Assembly (NCBI GenBank): GCA_029207755.1
Contig: JARCOQ010000100.1
Location: forward strand, 187,612-251,611
DNA from: Chamaea fasciata
Lineage: Eukaryota > Chordata > Aves > Passeriformes > Sylviidae
DNA length: 64,000 bases
Direction of reading: 5' to 3'
Shown here: in pieces, positions 12,401-23,260 of the stretch
How the letters are laid out: each line of letters begins with the position of its first letter
Position numbering within the stretch: the first letter of the stretch is position 1
The notes under the pieces: model-generated
What the model was told of the DNA's origin: nothing
Database searches by the model: none
What the model saw: only the letters and a program-made list of their open reading frames with translations
Made by a program: the position numbers and the translations under genes

Positions 12401-15400
12401 GCACGGCTGTCAGTACAGCTCAGAACAAGACCTGAAGAGGCATCGGCCTGGATGGTGCTGAAGACAGATGGATTCTGATGTGTGTCCGAGCACCAAAGTC
12501 AAAAGCACCTGGCCCAGGAACACAGAGATCAAAGATGCTAAGATCGATGCCAGGAGTTTTGAGAGGCCCCAGGAAGGGCTACAGCAACAGACACAAAAGA
12601 CAAGAAGCACAAAAGACACAGAGTGCACAACGGACACAACACACCCTGGGACTGCTCTGCCCTGCACGCCTCAGCACTGTGATCCAGAATGAGACTCTCC
12701 CTGGATGTAACCTAAGGGGTCACATCTTGGACATCCCTGTCTCCAAACCTGACTCAAAAAATCCCTCCCGGTGGCCCCTGATCCCACACCCTGCTTTCAT
12801 CCCCTCTGTGGGGCTCCAAGCCCTCCACTTATCTCTCAGATGTCCAGGGAGGCAAATCTGTGCCGGGTCCTAAAGAAGGCCGCCTCTCCCTCAGGGAAAT
12901 TCCAGCTCTCGCCGGGCTGGTGTCTCCTAGTCAGCTACAATAAAGAAAACCAAACATCAAAGCATAAGCTTAGCAGCACATCAGCCAAAAACCAGCAGCT
13001 CTGCTACTCACCGTCTCTTCAGCAGGCCCGGGTCCTCGGCCCCGTGCTTCAGCTGCGCTCGTCGCAGGGTCGGCCTGGGTTAAGAGCAGACAAGGTGACG
13101 TGGCAGCGCTGGAACCTGAGGGGACCCTCCCTCCTTCTCCTCCCTGACTCACCTCAACTCCCCGGCCGTTAGCCAAGCCTACCTGGATGGGGCCTTCACA
13201 AGGAGAAGATCAAGGCTCCATCACAGACTCCTGGAATGCTCCCGGAGGGCTCACGGGTGAGGTGACCCGGGTCTGTCGTCCGGTTGGTGAGACGGGAGCT
13301 CGGCCTCCTGCGAGTGGACTCCCTAAAACGCACAGGAACGGAGGCTTAGAGCTGCACCAGCAAGTGAGGCTTGAGCAAGAGCAACGGCGCCTGTCCACCC
13401 ATCACTGCTCACCTCGCCCACATCAGCTTGACTGCTGAGATCCAGCTTCACCTCCTAAAAACAAAGAAAGAACAGAGCTGTAACATGGCCACCATTTACA
13501 CCTCCCCTGCAAATCAAAACAGTGACTGACCTTCTCGGGGGAGCCCCCGCACCTGGAATGGGGGGCTCTGCCACAGATTTCATCCATCTGCATCTGAAAG
13601 AAAGTTAGGACAACAGTCAGAGTGCTGCAGGATACCTTGACAGCCCCAGACATCTTGTGGCAATCTAGACATATCCTCTACAGCCCTACTACACCCCACA
13701 TCACAAATTTCAAGTCCCCGGGACTCGTCCTATTACCCCTACACCCAGATTGAGATGCAAGGCAGAGCAGCTCCGGGCCAAACACACACCAACACCCGTG
13801 ACACAGCACAGGACAAACGAGGGGACACAACAGGGACAGAAAACTCTGGCCAGAAAAATGACCCTGAGGGTCCAGAGAACTCGGGATGAGGTGACCGAGG
13901 TGAGACTGAAGGTGAGCTGGCCAGGCTCAGAGAACCCTGCAGGAACAAGATGCCAACGGGATGACTTATGCCAAGAAACGCAGACATGGATGTCCGAGAA
14001 TCCTACGGTCAGAATCCTCTACCTGTCTTTACATTCTCACAAGACCTAACCCGCCAGAATGGATCAGGGCGGTGCACGGCTGTCAATACAACTCAGAACA
14101 AGACCTGAAGAGGCATCGGCCTGGATGGTGCTGAAGACAGATGGATTCTGATGTGTGTCCGAGCACCAAAGTCAAAAGCACCTGGCCCAGGAACACAGAG
14201 ATCAAAGATGCTAAGATCGATGCCAGGAGTTTTGAGAGGCCCCAGGAAGGGCTACAGCAAAAGACACAAAAGACAAGAAGCACAAAAGACACAGAGTGCA
14301 CAACGGACACAACACACCCTGGGACTGCTCTGCCCTGCACGCCTCAGCACTGTGATCCAGAATGAGACTCTCCCTGGATGTAACCTAAGGGGTCACATCT
14401 TGGACATCCCTGTCTCCAAACCTGACTCAAAAAATCCCTCCCGGTGGCCCCTGATCCCACACCCTGCTTTCATCCCCTCTGTGGGGCTCCAAGCCCTCCA
14501 CTTATCTCTCAGATGTCCAGGGAGGCAAATCTGTGCCAGGTCCTAAAGAAGGCCGCCTCTCCCTCAGGGAAATTCCAGCTCTCGCCGGGCTGGTGTCTCC
14601 TAGTCAGCTACAATAAAGAAAACCAAACATCAAAGCATAAGCTTAGCAGCACATCAGCCAAAAACCAGCAGTTCTGCTACTCACCGTCTCTTCAGCAGGC
14701 CCGGGTCCTCGGCCCCGTGCTTCAGCTGCGCTCGTCGCAGGGTCGGCCTGGGTTAAGAGCAGACAAGGTGACGTGGCAGCGCTGGAACCTGAGGGGACCC
14801 TCCCTCCTTCTCCTCCCTGACTCACCTCAACTCCCCGGCCGTTAGCCAAGCCTACCTGGATGGGGCCTTCACAAGGAGAAGATCAAGGCTCCATCACAGA
14901 CTCCTGGAATGCTCCCGGAGGGCTCACGGGTGAGGTGACCCGGGTCTGTCGTCCGGTTGGTGAGACGGGAGCTCGGCCTCCTGCGAGTGGACTCCCTAAA
15001 ACGCACAGGAACGGAGGCTTAGAGCTGCACCAGCAAGTGAGGCTTGAGCAAGAGCAACGGCGCCTGTCCACCCATCACTGCTCACCTTGCCCACATCAGC
15101 TTGACTGCTGAGATCCAGCTTCACCTCCTAAAAACAAAGAAAGAACAGAGCTGTAACATGGCCACCATTTACACCTCCCCTGCAAATCAAAACAGTGACT
15201 GACCTTCTCGGGGGAGCCCCCGCACCTGGAATGGGGGGCTCTGCCACAGATTTCATCCCTCTGCATCTGAAAGAAAGTTAGGACAACAGTCAGAGTGCTG
15301 CAGGATACCTTGACAGCCCCAGACATCTTGTGGCAATCTAGACATATCCTCTACAGCCCTACTACACCCCACATCACAAATTTCAAGTCCCCGGGACTCG

Positions 15401-18075
15401 TCCTATTACCCCTACACCCAGATTGAGATGCAAGGCAGAGCAGCTCCGGGCCAAACACACACCAACACCCGTGACACAGCACAGGACAAACGAGGGGACG
15501 CAAGAGGGACAGAAAACTCTGGCCAGAAAAATGACCCTGAGGGTCCAGAGAACTCGGGATGAGGTGACCGAGGTGAGACTGAAGGTGAGCTGGCCAGGCT
15601 CAGAGAACCCTGCAGGAACAAGATGCCAACAGGATGACTTATGCCAAGAAACGCAGACATGGATGTCCGAGAATCCTACGGTCAGAATCCTCTACCTGTC
15701 TTTACATTCTCACAAGACCTAACCCGCCGGAATGGATCAGGGCGGTGCACGGCTGTCAATACAGCTCAGAACAAGACCTGAAGGGGCATCGGCCTGGATG
15801 GTGCTGAAGACAGATGGATTCTGATGTGTGTCCGAGCACCAAAGTCAAAAGCACCTGGCCCAGGAACACAGAGATCAAAGATGCTAAGATCGATGCCAGG
15901 AGTTTTGAGAGGCCCCAGGAAGGGCTACAGCAAAAGACACAAAAGACAAGAAGCACAAAAGACACAGAGTGCACAACAGACACAACACACCCTGGGACTG
16001 CTCTGCCCTGCACGCCTCAGCACTGTGATCCAGAATGAGACTCTCCCTGGATGTAACCTAAGGGGTCACATCTTGGACATCCCTGTCTCCAAACCTGACT
16101 CAAAAAATCCCTCCCGGTGGCCCCTGATCCCACACCCTGCTTTCATCCCCTCTGTGGGGCTCCAAGCCCTCCACTTATCTCTCAGATGTCCAGGGAGGCA
16201 AATCTGTGCCGGGTCCTAAAGAAGGCCGCCTCTCCCTCAGGGAAATTCCAGCTCTCGCCGGGCTGGTGTCTCCTAGTCAGCTACAATAAAGAAAACCAAA
16301 CATCAAAGCATAAGCTTAGCAGCACATCAGCCAAAAACCAGCAGCTCTGCTACTCACCGTCTCTTCAGCAGGCCCGGGTCCTCGGCCCCGTGCTTCAGCT
16401 GCGCTCGTCGCAGGGTCGGCCTGGGTTAAGAGCAGACAAGGTGACGTGGCAGCGCTGGAACCTGAGGGGACCCTCCCTCCTTCTCCTCCCTGACTCACCT
16501 CAACTCCCCGGCCGTTAGCCAAGCCTACCTGGATGGGGCCTTCACAAGGAGAAGATCAAGGCTCCATCACAGACTCCTGGAATGCTCCCGGAGGGCTCAC
16601 GGGTGAGGTGACCCGGGTCTGTCGTCCGGTTGGTGAGACGGGAGCTCGGCCTCCTGCGAGTGGACTCCCTAAAACGCACAGGAACGGAGGCTTAGAGCTG
16701 CACCAGCGAGTGAGGCTTGAACAATAGCAACTGCTTCTGTCCACCCATCACTGCTCACCTTGCCCACATCAGCTTGACTGCTGAGATCCAGCTTCACCTC
16801 CTAAAAACAAAGAAAGAACAGAGCTGTAACATGGCCACCATTTACACCTCCCCTGCAAATCAAAACAGTGACTGACCTTCTCAGGGGAGCCCCCGCACCT
16901 GGAATGGGGGGCTCTGCCACAGATTTCATCCATCTGCATCTGAAAGAAAGTTAGGACAACAGTCAGAGTGCTGCAGGATACCTTGACAGCCCCAGACATC
17001 TTGTGGCAATCTAGACATATCCTCTACAGCCCTACTACACCCCACATCACAAATTTCAAGTCCCCGGGACTCGTCCTATTACCCCTACACCCAGATTGAG
17101 ATGCAAGGCAGAGCAGCTCCAGGCCAAACACACACCAACACCCGTGACACAGCACAGGACAAACGAGGGGACACAACAGGGACAGAAAACTCTGGCCAGA
17201 AAAATGACCCTGAGGGTCCAGAGAACTCGGGATGAGGTGACCGAGGTGAGACTGAAGGTGAGCTGGCCAGGCTCAGAGAACCCTGCAGGAACAAGGTGCC
17301 AACGGGATGACTTATGCCAAGAAACGCAGACATGGATGTCCGAGAATCCTACGGTCAGAATCCTCTACCTGTCTTTACATTCTCACAAGACCTAACCCGC
17401 CGGAATGGATCAGGGCGGTGCACGGCTGTCAGTACAGCTCAGAACAAGACCTGAAGAGGCATCGGCCTGGATGGTGCTGAAGACAGATGGATTCTGATGT
17501 GTGTCCGAGCACCAAAGTCAAAAGCACCTGGCCCAGGAACACAGAGATCAAAGATGCTAAGATCGATGCCAGGAGTTTTGAGAGGCCCCAGGAAGGGCTA
17601 CAGCAAAAGACACAAAAGACAAGAAGCACAAAAGACACAGAGTGCACAACGGACACAACACACCCTGGGACTGCTCTGCCCTGCACGCCTCAGCACTGTG
17701 ATCCAGAATGAGACTCTCCCTGGATGTAACCTAAGGGGTCACATCTTGGACATCCCTGTCTCCAAACCTGACTCAAAAAATCCCTCCCGGTGGCCCCTGA
17801 TCCCACACCCCGCTTTCATCCCCTCTGTGGGGCTCCAAGCCCTCCACTTATCTCTCAGACGTCCAGGGAGGCAAATCTGTGCCGGGTCCTAAAGAAGGCC
17901 GCCTCTCCCTCAGGGAAATTCCTGCTGTCACCAGGCTGTTGTTTCCTAGTCAGCTACAATAAAGAAAACCAAACATCAAGGCATAATCTTAGCAGCACAT
18001 CAGCCAAAAACCAGCAGCTCTGGTACTCACCATCGCCTAGGCATACCTGGGTCCTCGGGCCCCGTGCGTGCTTTA
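3485..18075. repeat. Tandem array of a 1,673-bp unit (8 full copies + partial ninth)
   Basis: Landmarks recur at exactly 1,673-bp spacing, for example the minus-strand frames ending at 3701, 5374, 7047, 8720, 10393, 12066, 13739, 15412 and 17085. Approximate unit starts are 3485, 5158, 6831, 8504, 10177, 11850, 13523, 15196 and 16869; the last unit loses similarity near 18075. Units differ by only a handful of substitutions and no length change was seen. Several private variants recur at 3,346-bp spacing, making units 4-5 and 6-7 a recent dimer duplication. The array is not a simple satellite: it holds splice-like boundaries on the minus strand (described separately). Confidence 0.95.
4471..5288 (-). 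other. Putative spliced cassette, representative copy from repeat unit 1 (present in all units)
   Basis: On the minus strand each unit shows ordered acceptor/donor pairs. Coordinates in this copy: block 5271-5288 (starts ATG, donor GTATCC), 5166-5228 (63 nt, TTTCAG acceptor, GTCAGT donor), 5048-5089 (42 nt, TTTTTAG acceptor, GTGAGC donor), 4890-4957 (68 nt, TTTTAG acceptor, GTGAGC donor), 4788-4817 (30 nt, GTGAGT donor), 4647-4709 (63 nt, CCCAG acceptor, GTGAGT donor), and 4471-4569 (TTGTAG acceptor, open for 32 codons then TGA). Introns between the 63-nt block and the last block are 72-90 nt, like those of the genes to the right. The last four blocks join in one open phase of about 85 codons, but the upstream 42-nt block is closed in that phase and there is no ATG, so coding is unproven. 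The first intron would be only 42 nt, so the 18-nt block may not be a separate exon. I recognise no family; a spliced non-coding RNA fits as well. Confidence 0.35.
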
Positions 18076-19904
18076 GCTGAGCTCGGAGGCCGACGCTCGC
18101 AGCGCCAAAGCCTTAGAGGTATTACTGGCACTGAGCCCACCCACCACAGCCTCCATTAGGGCTGTGAGCATCACCGGTTAGAGCAGGAAAAGAACACAGG
18201 GCGGACATCCTCGGTGAACCTCAACCCTGTGGACTCTGCCCCACCACTGTCACTTCCTGCCTGGCCCTAGCTTAGGGTCACTGCCTGCACCTCTCAGGAC
18301 TTCTGGCCTTGTCCTGCATTAGGGTTGCTGCCTGCACCTCTCTCAGGGTAACAGTGTTGGTAGCAGTGCCGTGAAGGCCGGTATACCTGTACTCTGACTT
18401 GTATCCTAGGCTGTACCCCTGATTTTCACTGTGTGTTCTCTAGTCCTTCAGTCCTTTACCTCAGCCTCTGTGTGCATCACTGTAACCTCCCCCCCTTCTG
18501 AACCCTGCTTCTTCAGAGCCCTAGACCTTGCAGCCGGGGACGCTCTGCACCATTAGGGTCCCAAGAGCTGTCCTGCGAGCAGGACAGGAGTATCCACAGT
18601 TGTTCCCTGCCTACCCTAAACGTGGCCCTGAGACAGGGCAGAGGCTGACAGAGCCGAACTCTTTGCGGTGGCAAAAGGCACGAAGCCTTACCAACCGCCG
18701 CCTCGAGAGGGAAATCAGGAGCACTTCCACCGGCTGCGGAGAGACAGGGAATCCCAGGGTGGGTGGGGCGGGAAACCCCCGTTATCCCCAGCCCTGTTGG
18801 ATCCTGCTCCCCACTATTGCTTTCTGCCTGGCCCTAGCCTGACAGTGTCTGCACACATAAGAGCTTCTGGTACATTCCTGCATTAGGATTGCTGCCTGCA
18901 CCTGCTCTCAGGGAAAGCGTGTTGGTAGCAGTGCTGTGAGGGCCAGTACACCTGTACTCTGGCTTGTATCCTTGCCTGTACCTCTCATTTTCACTGTGTC
19001 CTTTACCTCTCAAGCCCTCCTTCAGCCTCTGTGTGCCACTGCAAACTCCCCCTGCGGAACCCTACACCTTGCAACTGGCATTGCTCCTAATCAGGATGCT
19101 CCTGGGCCAGGAATCCCCCACTGTACCCTAACCCCGTGGACTTTAAAAGAAGACCAAAAATGTGAAGCTCCCTAGAACATGGAGATGGGTCAGAACTGCC
19201 CTGCCAGGCAAAGGCTCTGGTGCTGCTGAGGAGAAACCCTCTCCCTTTACTTCTGAGGGGACCACCCCACTAGGGCCCTCTCCTCTAAGATAACTTTAAA
19301 TCACCTCCCGGGAATGAAAAGGTTTTTCCCCTTCTCCGAATCTCCAGTCCAAACACTTAGCTTTTGGAACATGAGCTGAAAATCCATCCTCAACAGAAAC
19401 AAATGTCTCAGCACCGTGGATGTCAAGATGTTCTCTACGTCCGCTTCAGGGCTGCCATATTCAGACTTTGCCTCCGCATCCCCTCACACTACCTAGGATC
19501 ACAAAACGGAAAATGTGACTGTCCCCCTCCAGAAGAGTAATCCCCAGGGCTCCTCTGCACCGCTGTCCCAGCTCCCCCTCAGATCTTCACTCCACTCCAG
19601 AGGCTGCCCGGAGTTTACCCAGCGAAAGGAAAACACTTGGCACGTCGCTCACCTATGGGTCACCCTGCCTAAAGGCTAACTCCCTGGCTCCCTCTAATCC
19701 TTAGCACGTGCCTAGGACAGCAGCAGCACCTACAAAGAAACAAACAAACAAAAAAAAAAAGGTATGCTGAGTTACTGTGAAACAGCAACCTCCCCAGTCT
19801 GACTGAAGCAGCCATCAAGTATACCTTAATGCTGCACCCATCTGGCCTCTGGAGCCAGCACATCTGGCAAGGGGACAACCTAAAAAAAAGAAAAATGAAC
19901 AGTG
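18076..19904. other. Spacer between the array and its diverged copy; no supported gene
   Basis: Mixed sequence of moderate GC. A diverged direct duplication (18250-19080) lies inside and is listed separately. A short A-rich run sits near 19738-19760. No recognisable coding sequence. Confidence 0.55.
18245..19080. repeat. Diverged direct duplication, offset about 575 bp
   Basis: About 18250-18500 and about 18820-19060 share an ordered series of phrases: CTGCCTGGCCCTAG, TTGCTGCCTGCACCT, GTGTTGGTAGCAGTG, CCTGTACTCTG and ATTTTCACTGTGT. They appear in the same order and orientation with indels, so this is an old tandem duplication and not a simple repeat. Confidence 0.7.
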
Positions 19905-21290
19905 AATGCTTAGAGTTGCACCAGAAAGTCAGACTTAAGCAATAGCAACTACTTTTGTCCACCAGTCACTACTCACCTTGCCCACTTCACCTCGACTGGT
20001 GAGATCCAACTCTGCCGCCTAAAACTAAAGACAAAGAACAGCACTGTAACACGGCCACCATTAACACATCCCCTACAAACACAAACAGTGACTGCCCTTA
20101 TCGGGGGAGCCCCCTCACCAGGGATAGGGTGCTCAGCCATGGATTTAATCCATCTGCATCTGAAAGAGAGGACAAAAGTCAAAGGGCAGCAGGATACCTT
20201 GACAGCTCCAGACATCTTGTGGCAATCTAGAGATATCCTCTACAGCCCTACTACACCCCACATCACAAATTTCAAGCCCCGGGGCTGTTACCCTATTACC
20301 CCTACACCCAGACTGAGCAGCAAGGCAGAGCAGCTCCGGGCCAAACACACACCAACACCCGTGACACAGCACAGGACAAACGAGGGGACACAACAGGGAC
20401 ACAAAACTCCAGCAAGAAGAATGACCCTGCAGGTCCAGAGAACTCAGGATGAGATGACCGAGGTGAGACTGAAGGTGAGCTGGCCAGGCTCAGAGAACCC
20501 TGGAGGAACAAGATTCCAACGGGATGACTTGTCCCAGAGACGGATGTCTGAGAATCCTACGGTCAGAATCCTCTACCTGTCTTTGCATTCTTACAGGAGC
20601 TAACCCACCAGAATGGATCAGGGCGGTGCACGGCTGTCAATACAGCTCAGAACAAGACCTGAAAAGGCATTGGACCAGATGCTTGTGAAGAGAGATGGAT
20701 TCTGATGTGTGTCCAAGCACAAGGTTCAACGGCATCAGCACCTGGCCAAGGAACAAGGAGATGTTAAGAACGATGCCTGGCATTTCCTACAGGCCCCTTA
20801 AAGGGCCAAGGCAAAGCACACACCACACAAGACACCCAGAAGACACAGAGTGCACAACAGACATGTGACACAACACGCCCTGGGACTGCTCTGCCCCGTG
20901 CACCACAGCACTATGAGATCTTCCCTTTATACAGCCTAAGGGGTCACATCTTGGACGTCCCCATCTGCAATTCTGAGTGAAAAACCCCTCCCAGTGACCC
21001 CTGCCCCAGCACTCCCCTTTCATCCCCTCTGTGGCCCCGAGCCCTTCACTTATCTTTGGGATGTTCAGGGATGAGGTGAAGCCCCATCATATGCCAAAGA
21101 AGGCCACCTCTGCCTCTCGGAATTCCCTGCTGTCTTTTAGTCAGGTACCACAAAGAAAACCAAACGATGATGTACAATCTCAGCAGATCTGTTGCCCAGT
21201 CAGTGAGGAGGTCTCAGTGTAATACCAGTGGACCACCTAAAACACACAAACAGGAATGGATGCTTAGAGCTGCACCAGAGACACCACTAC
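19905..21290. repeat. Diverged outlying copy of the 1,673-bp unit
   Basis: Similarity to the array restarts near 19905 and continues past 21230, with substitutions and indels that shorten the unit to about 1.39 kb. The minus-strand splice-like acceptors and donors are largely kept. The open phase is not: the counterpart of the 63-nt block has an in-frame TAA where array units have GAA, and the counterpart of the last block has a deletion. It looks like an older, decaying relative of the array unit. Confidence 0.85.
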
Positions 21291-22413
21291 CCTGACCACA
21301 CAAATACATGAACTCTAGAAAAGAAAACACAAGAAACAGTCCACCAAGAAAAGCCAGCTATTATTTCTCTTAGTACAAATACAATAAAAATAACTCTTAT
21401 GTCCAATCCCCTCAAAAAATCTCCAAAATATATACCCAGAACCCCCCCATCCTAAAAGTAAAAGATCCATTCAACTACAAACAATATCTCCCAAATTATC
21501 CATAACTATAGAACACACACTATAGCCAAACAAGCTAAATAAATAAACCCCTCCAACACAATAAACAGTAATCTGATTATAAATATTAGGAAACCCTAAA
21601 AAATGAACTCCAGCACCTTACCTCAAACCCACCAAAACAACACTACACACCATGGTAAAAGCAACCACTAAATAAATAAAAACCTGTGCTATACCTCACA
21701 CTACAACCAATTACACCACTGTAAACCTCAGGAAACAGATCCTTAGAAAACATAATACCCCACCAAAAGAAGCTTCAACAACAAAACTCAGTTCAGAAAC
21801 AACCTAATCCGCATATAAACTAGGATACCTAACATGAAAGAGACCATATGCCTCATCATATACCATCTCCTAGTAAAATAAAGCTACACAATAAGTTATT
21901 AATAACCACTTTAAAACCATCATATAGAAAAAAATCAAAAGAAAATTAAAAGCTGCATCTAACAAAACACCTAAAGTTCAACCAGCCAAGGTAGCCCTAC
22001 CCAATCTGAATCCTTTAACACAATGAACAAAACCCCAATAACACATATCAGAAGCCTATCAAAGAAAGCTATTTAATTCTGCCTGAAATACAAACCCACC
22101 CATAAAGTTATCTTCACTCAAAAACCGAATTACGTGTAAGAAATAACACCAAAAAAATCAAACAAAAGACCTCATATCACCAAAGAAAGTAAGAGTGAAT
22201 AAAAACTATATATAAGTACCCCAACTTATTAAAAACCGAGGTGAAAAGAAATCCCTCTCAGTTTGAACATAGCAACAGAAGAGGAGTTTTGTCACTCAAT
22301 TTGAACTCCTTTTGCTTCCATAACCCCTTTTTCTTCTGGGAGCACCAGGAAGAGACCAACAAAACAAAGCTGAAAAGGAGAAAAATCCCCCCCAAAACCC
22401 AATACTGGCTTAC
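21291..22413. other. A+C-rich, G-poor block of unknown origin
   Basis: About 21300-22230 is strongly strand-skewed: rich in A and C and poor in G on the plus strand, unlike everything around it. The skew resembles a vertebrate mitochondrial light-strand sequence, but I could not match any mitochondrial gene in any frame. It lies where the first intron of the putative minus-strand transcript would be. Confidence 0.45.
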
Positions 22414-22577
22414 CTGCTGCTGTCTGGCATAAAGAAACATTCCACATCCACGTGCTCCCGCAGGCACCGCAAGAGGCTTTCCCCAATGCTGCAAAAACCA
22501 CGCTTCGAAACTCAACACGAGTTCCTCACCCTCCGCAGCTCAATGGAAAACTGAGTTGAGGCTCCTCTGTTATACCG
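22414..22577 (-). promoter_or_regulatory. TATA-like element and donor-bearing first-exon candidate
   Basis: Reading the minus strand, GTATAAC at 22569-22576 lies in GC-rich sequence. About 30 nt downstream begins a stretch that runs to a strong splice donor (CAG|GTAAGC, exon end 22414). A small frame ending in that exon leaves it in phase 0. The exon points toward the diverged unit and the array, so it could be the 5' end of a transcript using the splice-like cassettes. Transcription is inferred, not shown. Confidence 0.35.
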
Positions 22578-22939
22578 CCCCGGCGGGAGCCGCCCCCTCA
22601 CCATTGTAACAACTCACACCTGCAGCTGGTGTGCTCCCTCCTCACCCTGACAGCTCACACCTGTGGCGGCTCTGTTCTCCCTCATCGTTTACATCTCACA
22701 CCTGGGGATGCTCTGGCCCCTCACCATCCTCTGACAGCTGCTGCCACTCCGAGTCAGGGCAGGGGGAGAGGGGACTTCCTGCTCATCCCCCTGACGGTTC
22801 ACGGTCCGTACCTGACACGCTGGGGCTCCGGGCTCTCCTTGCGATGGGTAAGGATCCCTCTGCTCCCAAGGTGCCCAAGGCTGAAACTGGGATTCCACCT
22901 CCAAAAGTCCATATGCCTGAGATCCATAATTCCTAAGGA

Positions 22940-23260
22940 AATTCCTCAGCAATCACTACCCTTCGGCGGGGCCGAGGGTGATCGGGGCCGAGCGTTACCG
23001 GGGCATCGGGGCCGAGGGGGACCGGGGCCGGTGCTGAGGGCGGGGCGGAGCTCCCGGGCCCTCAGCGCGGACTGGGCGGGGCCGAGGCCGGGGCCGGGAC
23101 GGTTCCCGGGGCGCGCTGTCCAATCAGCGCTGCCGATGCCTCAGCGAGCCCGCCAATCGCGAGCCGGGCGGGGGTTCAAAAGGGCCCCGGAAGACGCTGT
23201 GGGCTCTGTGGGTCGCTGTGGAACTCTGTGGTCGCTTTGTGGCTTCTCCAGGCTGTTTTA
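22940..23260. promoter_or_regulatory. CpG-island promoter-like block
   Basis: Dense CpG and GGGGCCG runs with two CCAAT boxes (near 23119 and 23152), then an abrupt change at about 23270 to T/G-rich sequence. This resembles a vertebrate CpG-island promoter firing rightward, or bidirectionally with the minus-strand candidate at 22.4 kb. The open frame running across it (22629-23261) has no recognisable domain. Confidence 0.45.

Noticed and set aside
3701..17395. Unspliced open frames of 60-133 codons repeated in every array unit on both strands
   Set aside because: They recur simply because the units are near-identical. None has a recognisable domain, and several on opposite strands overlap; only the splice-like cassette deserved separate mention.
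21300..22230. Nuclear mitochondrial insert
   Set aside because: The strand skew fits, but I found no run of codons matching a mitochondrial gene in any frame on either strand, so I left it as an unexplained block.
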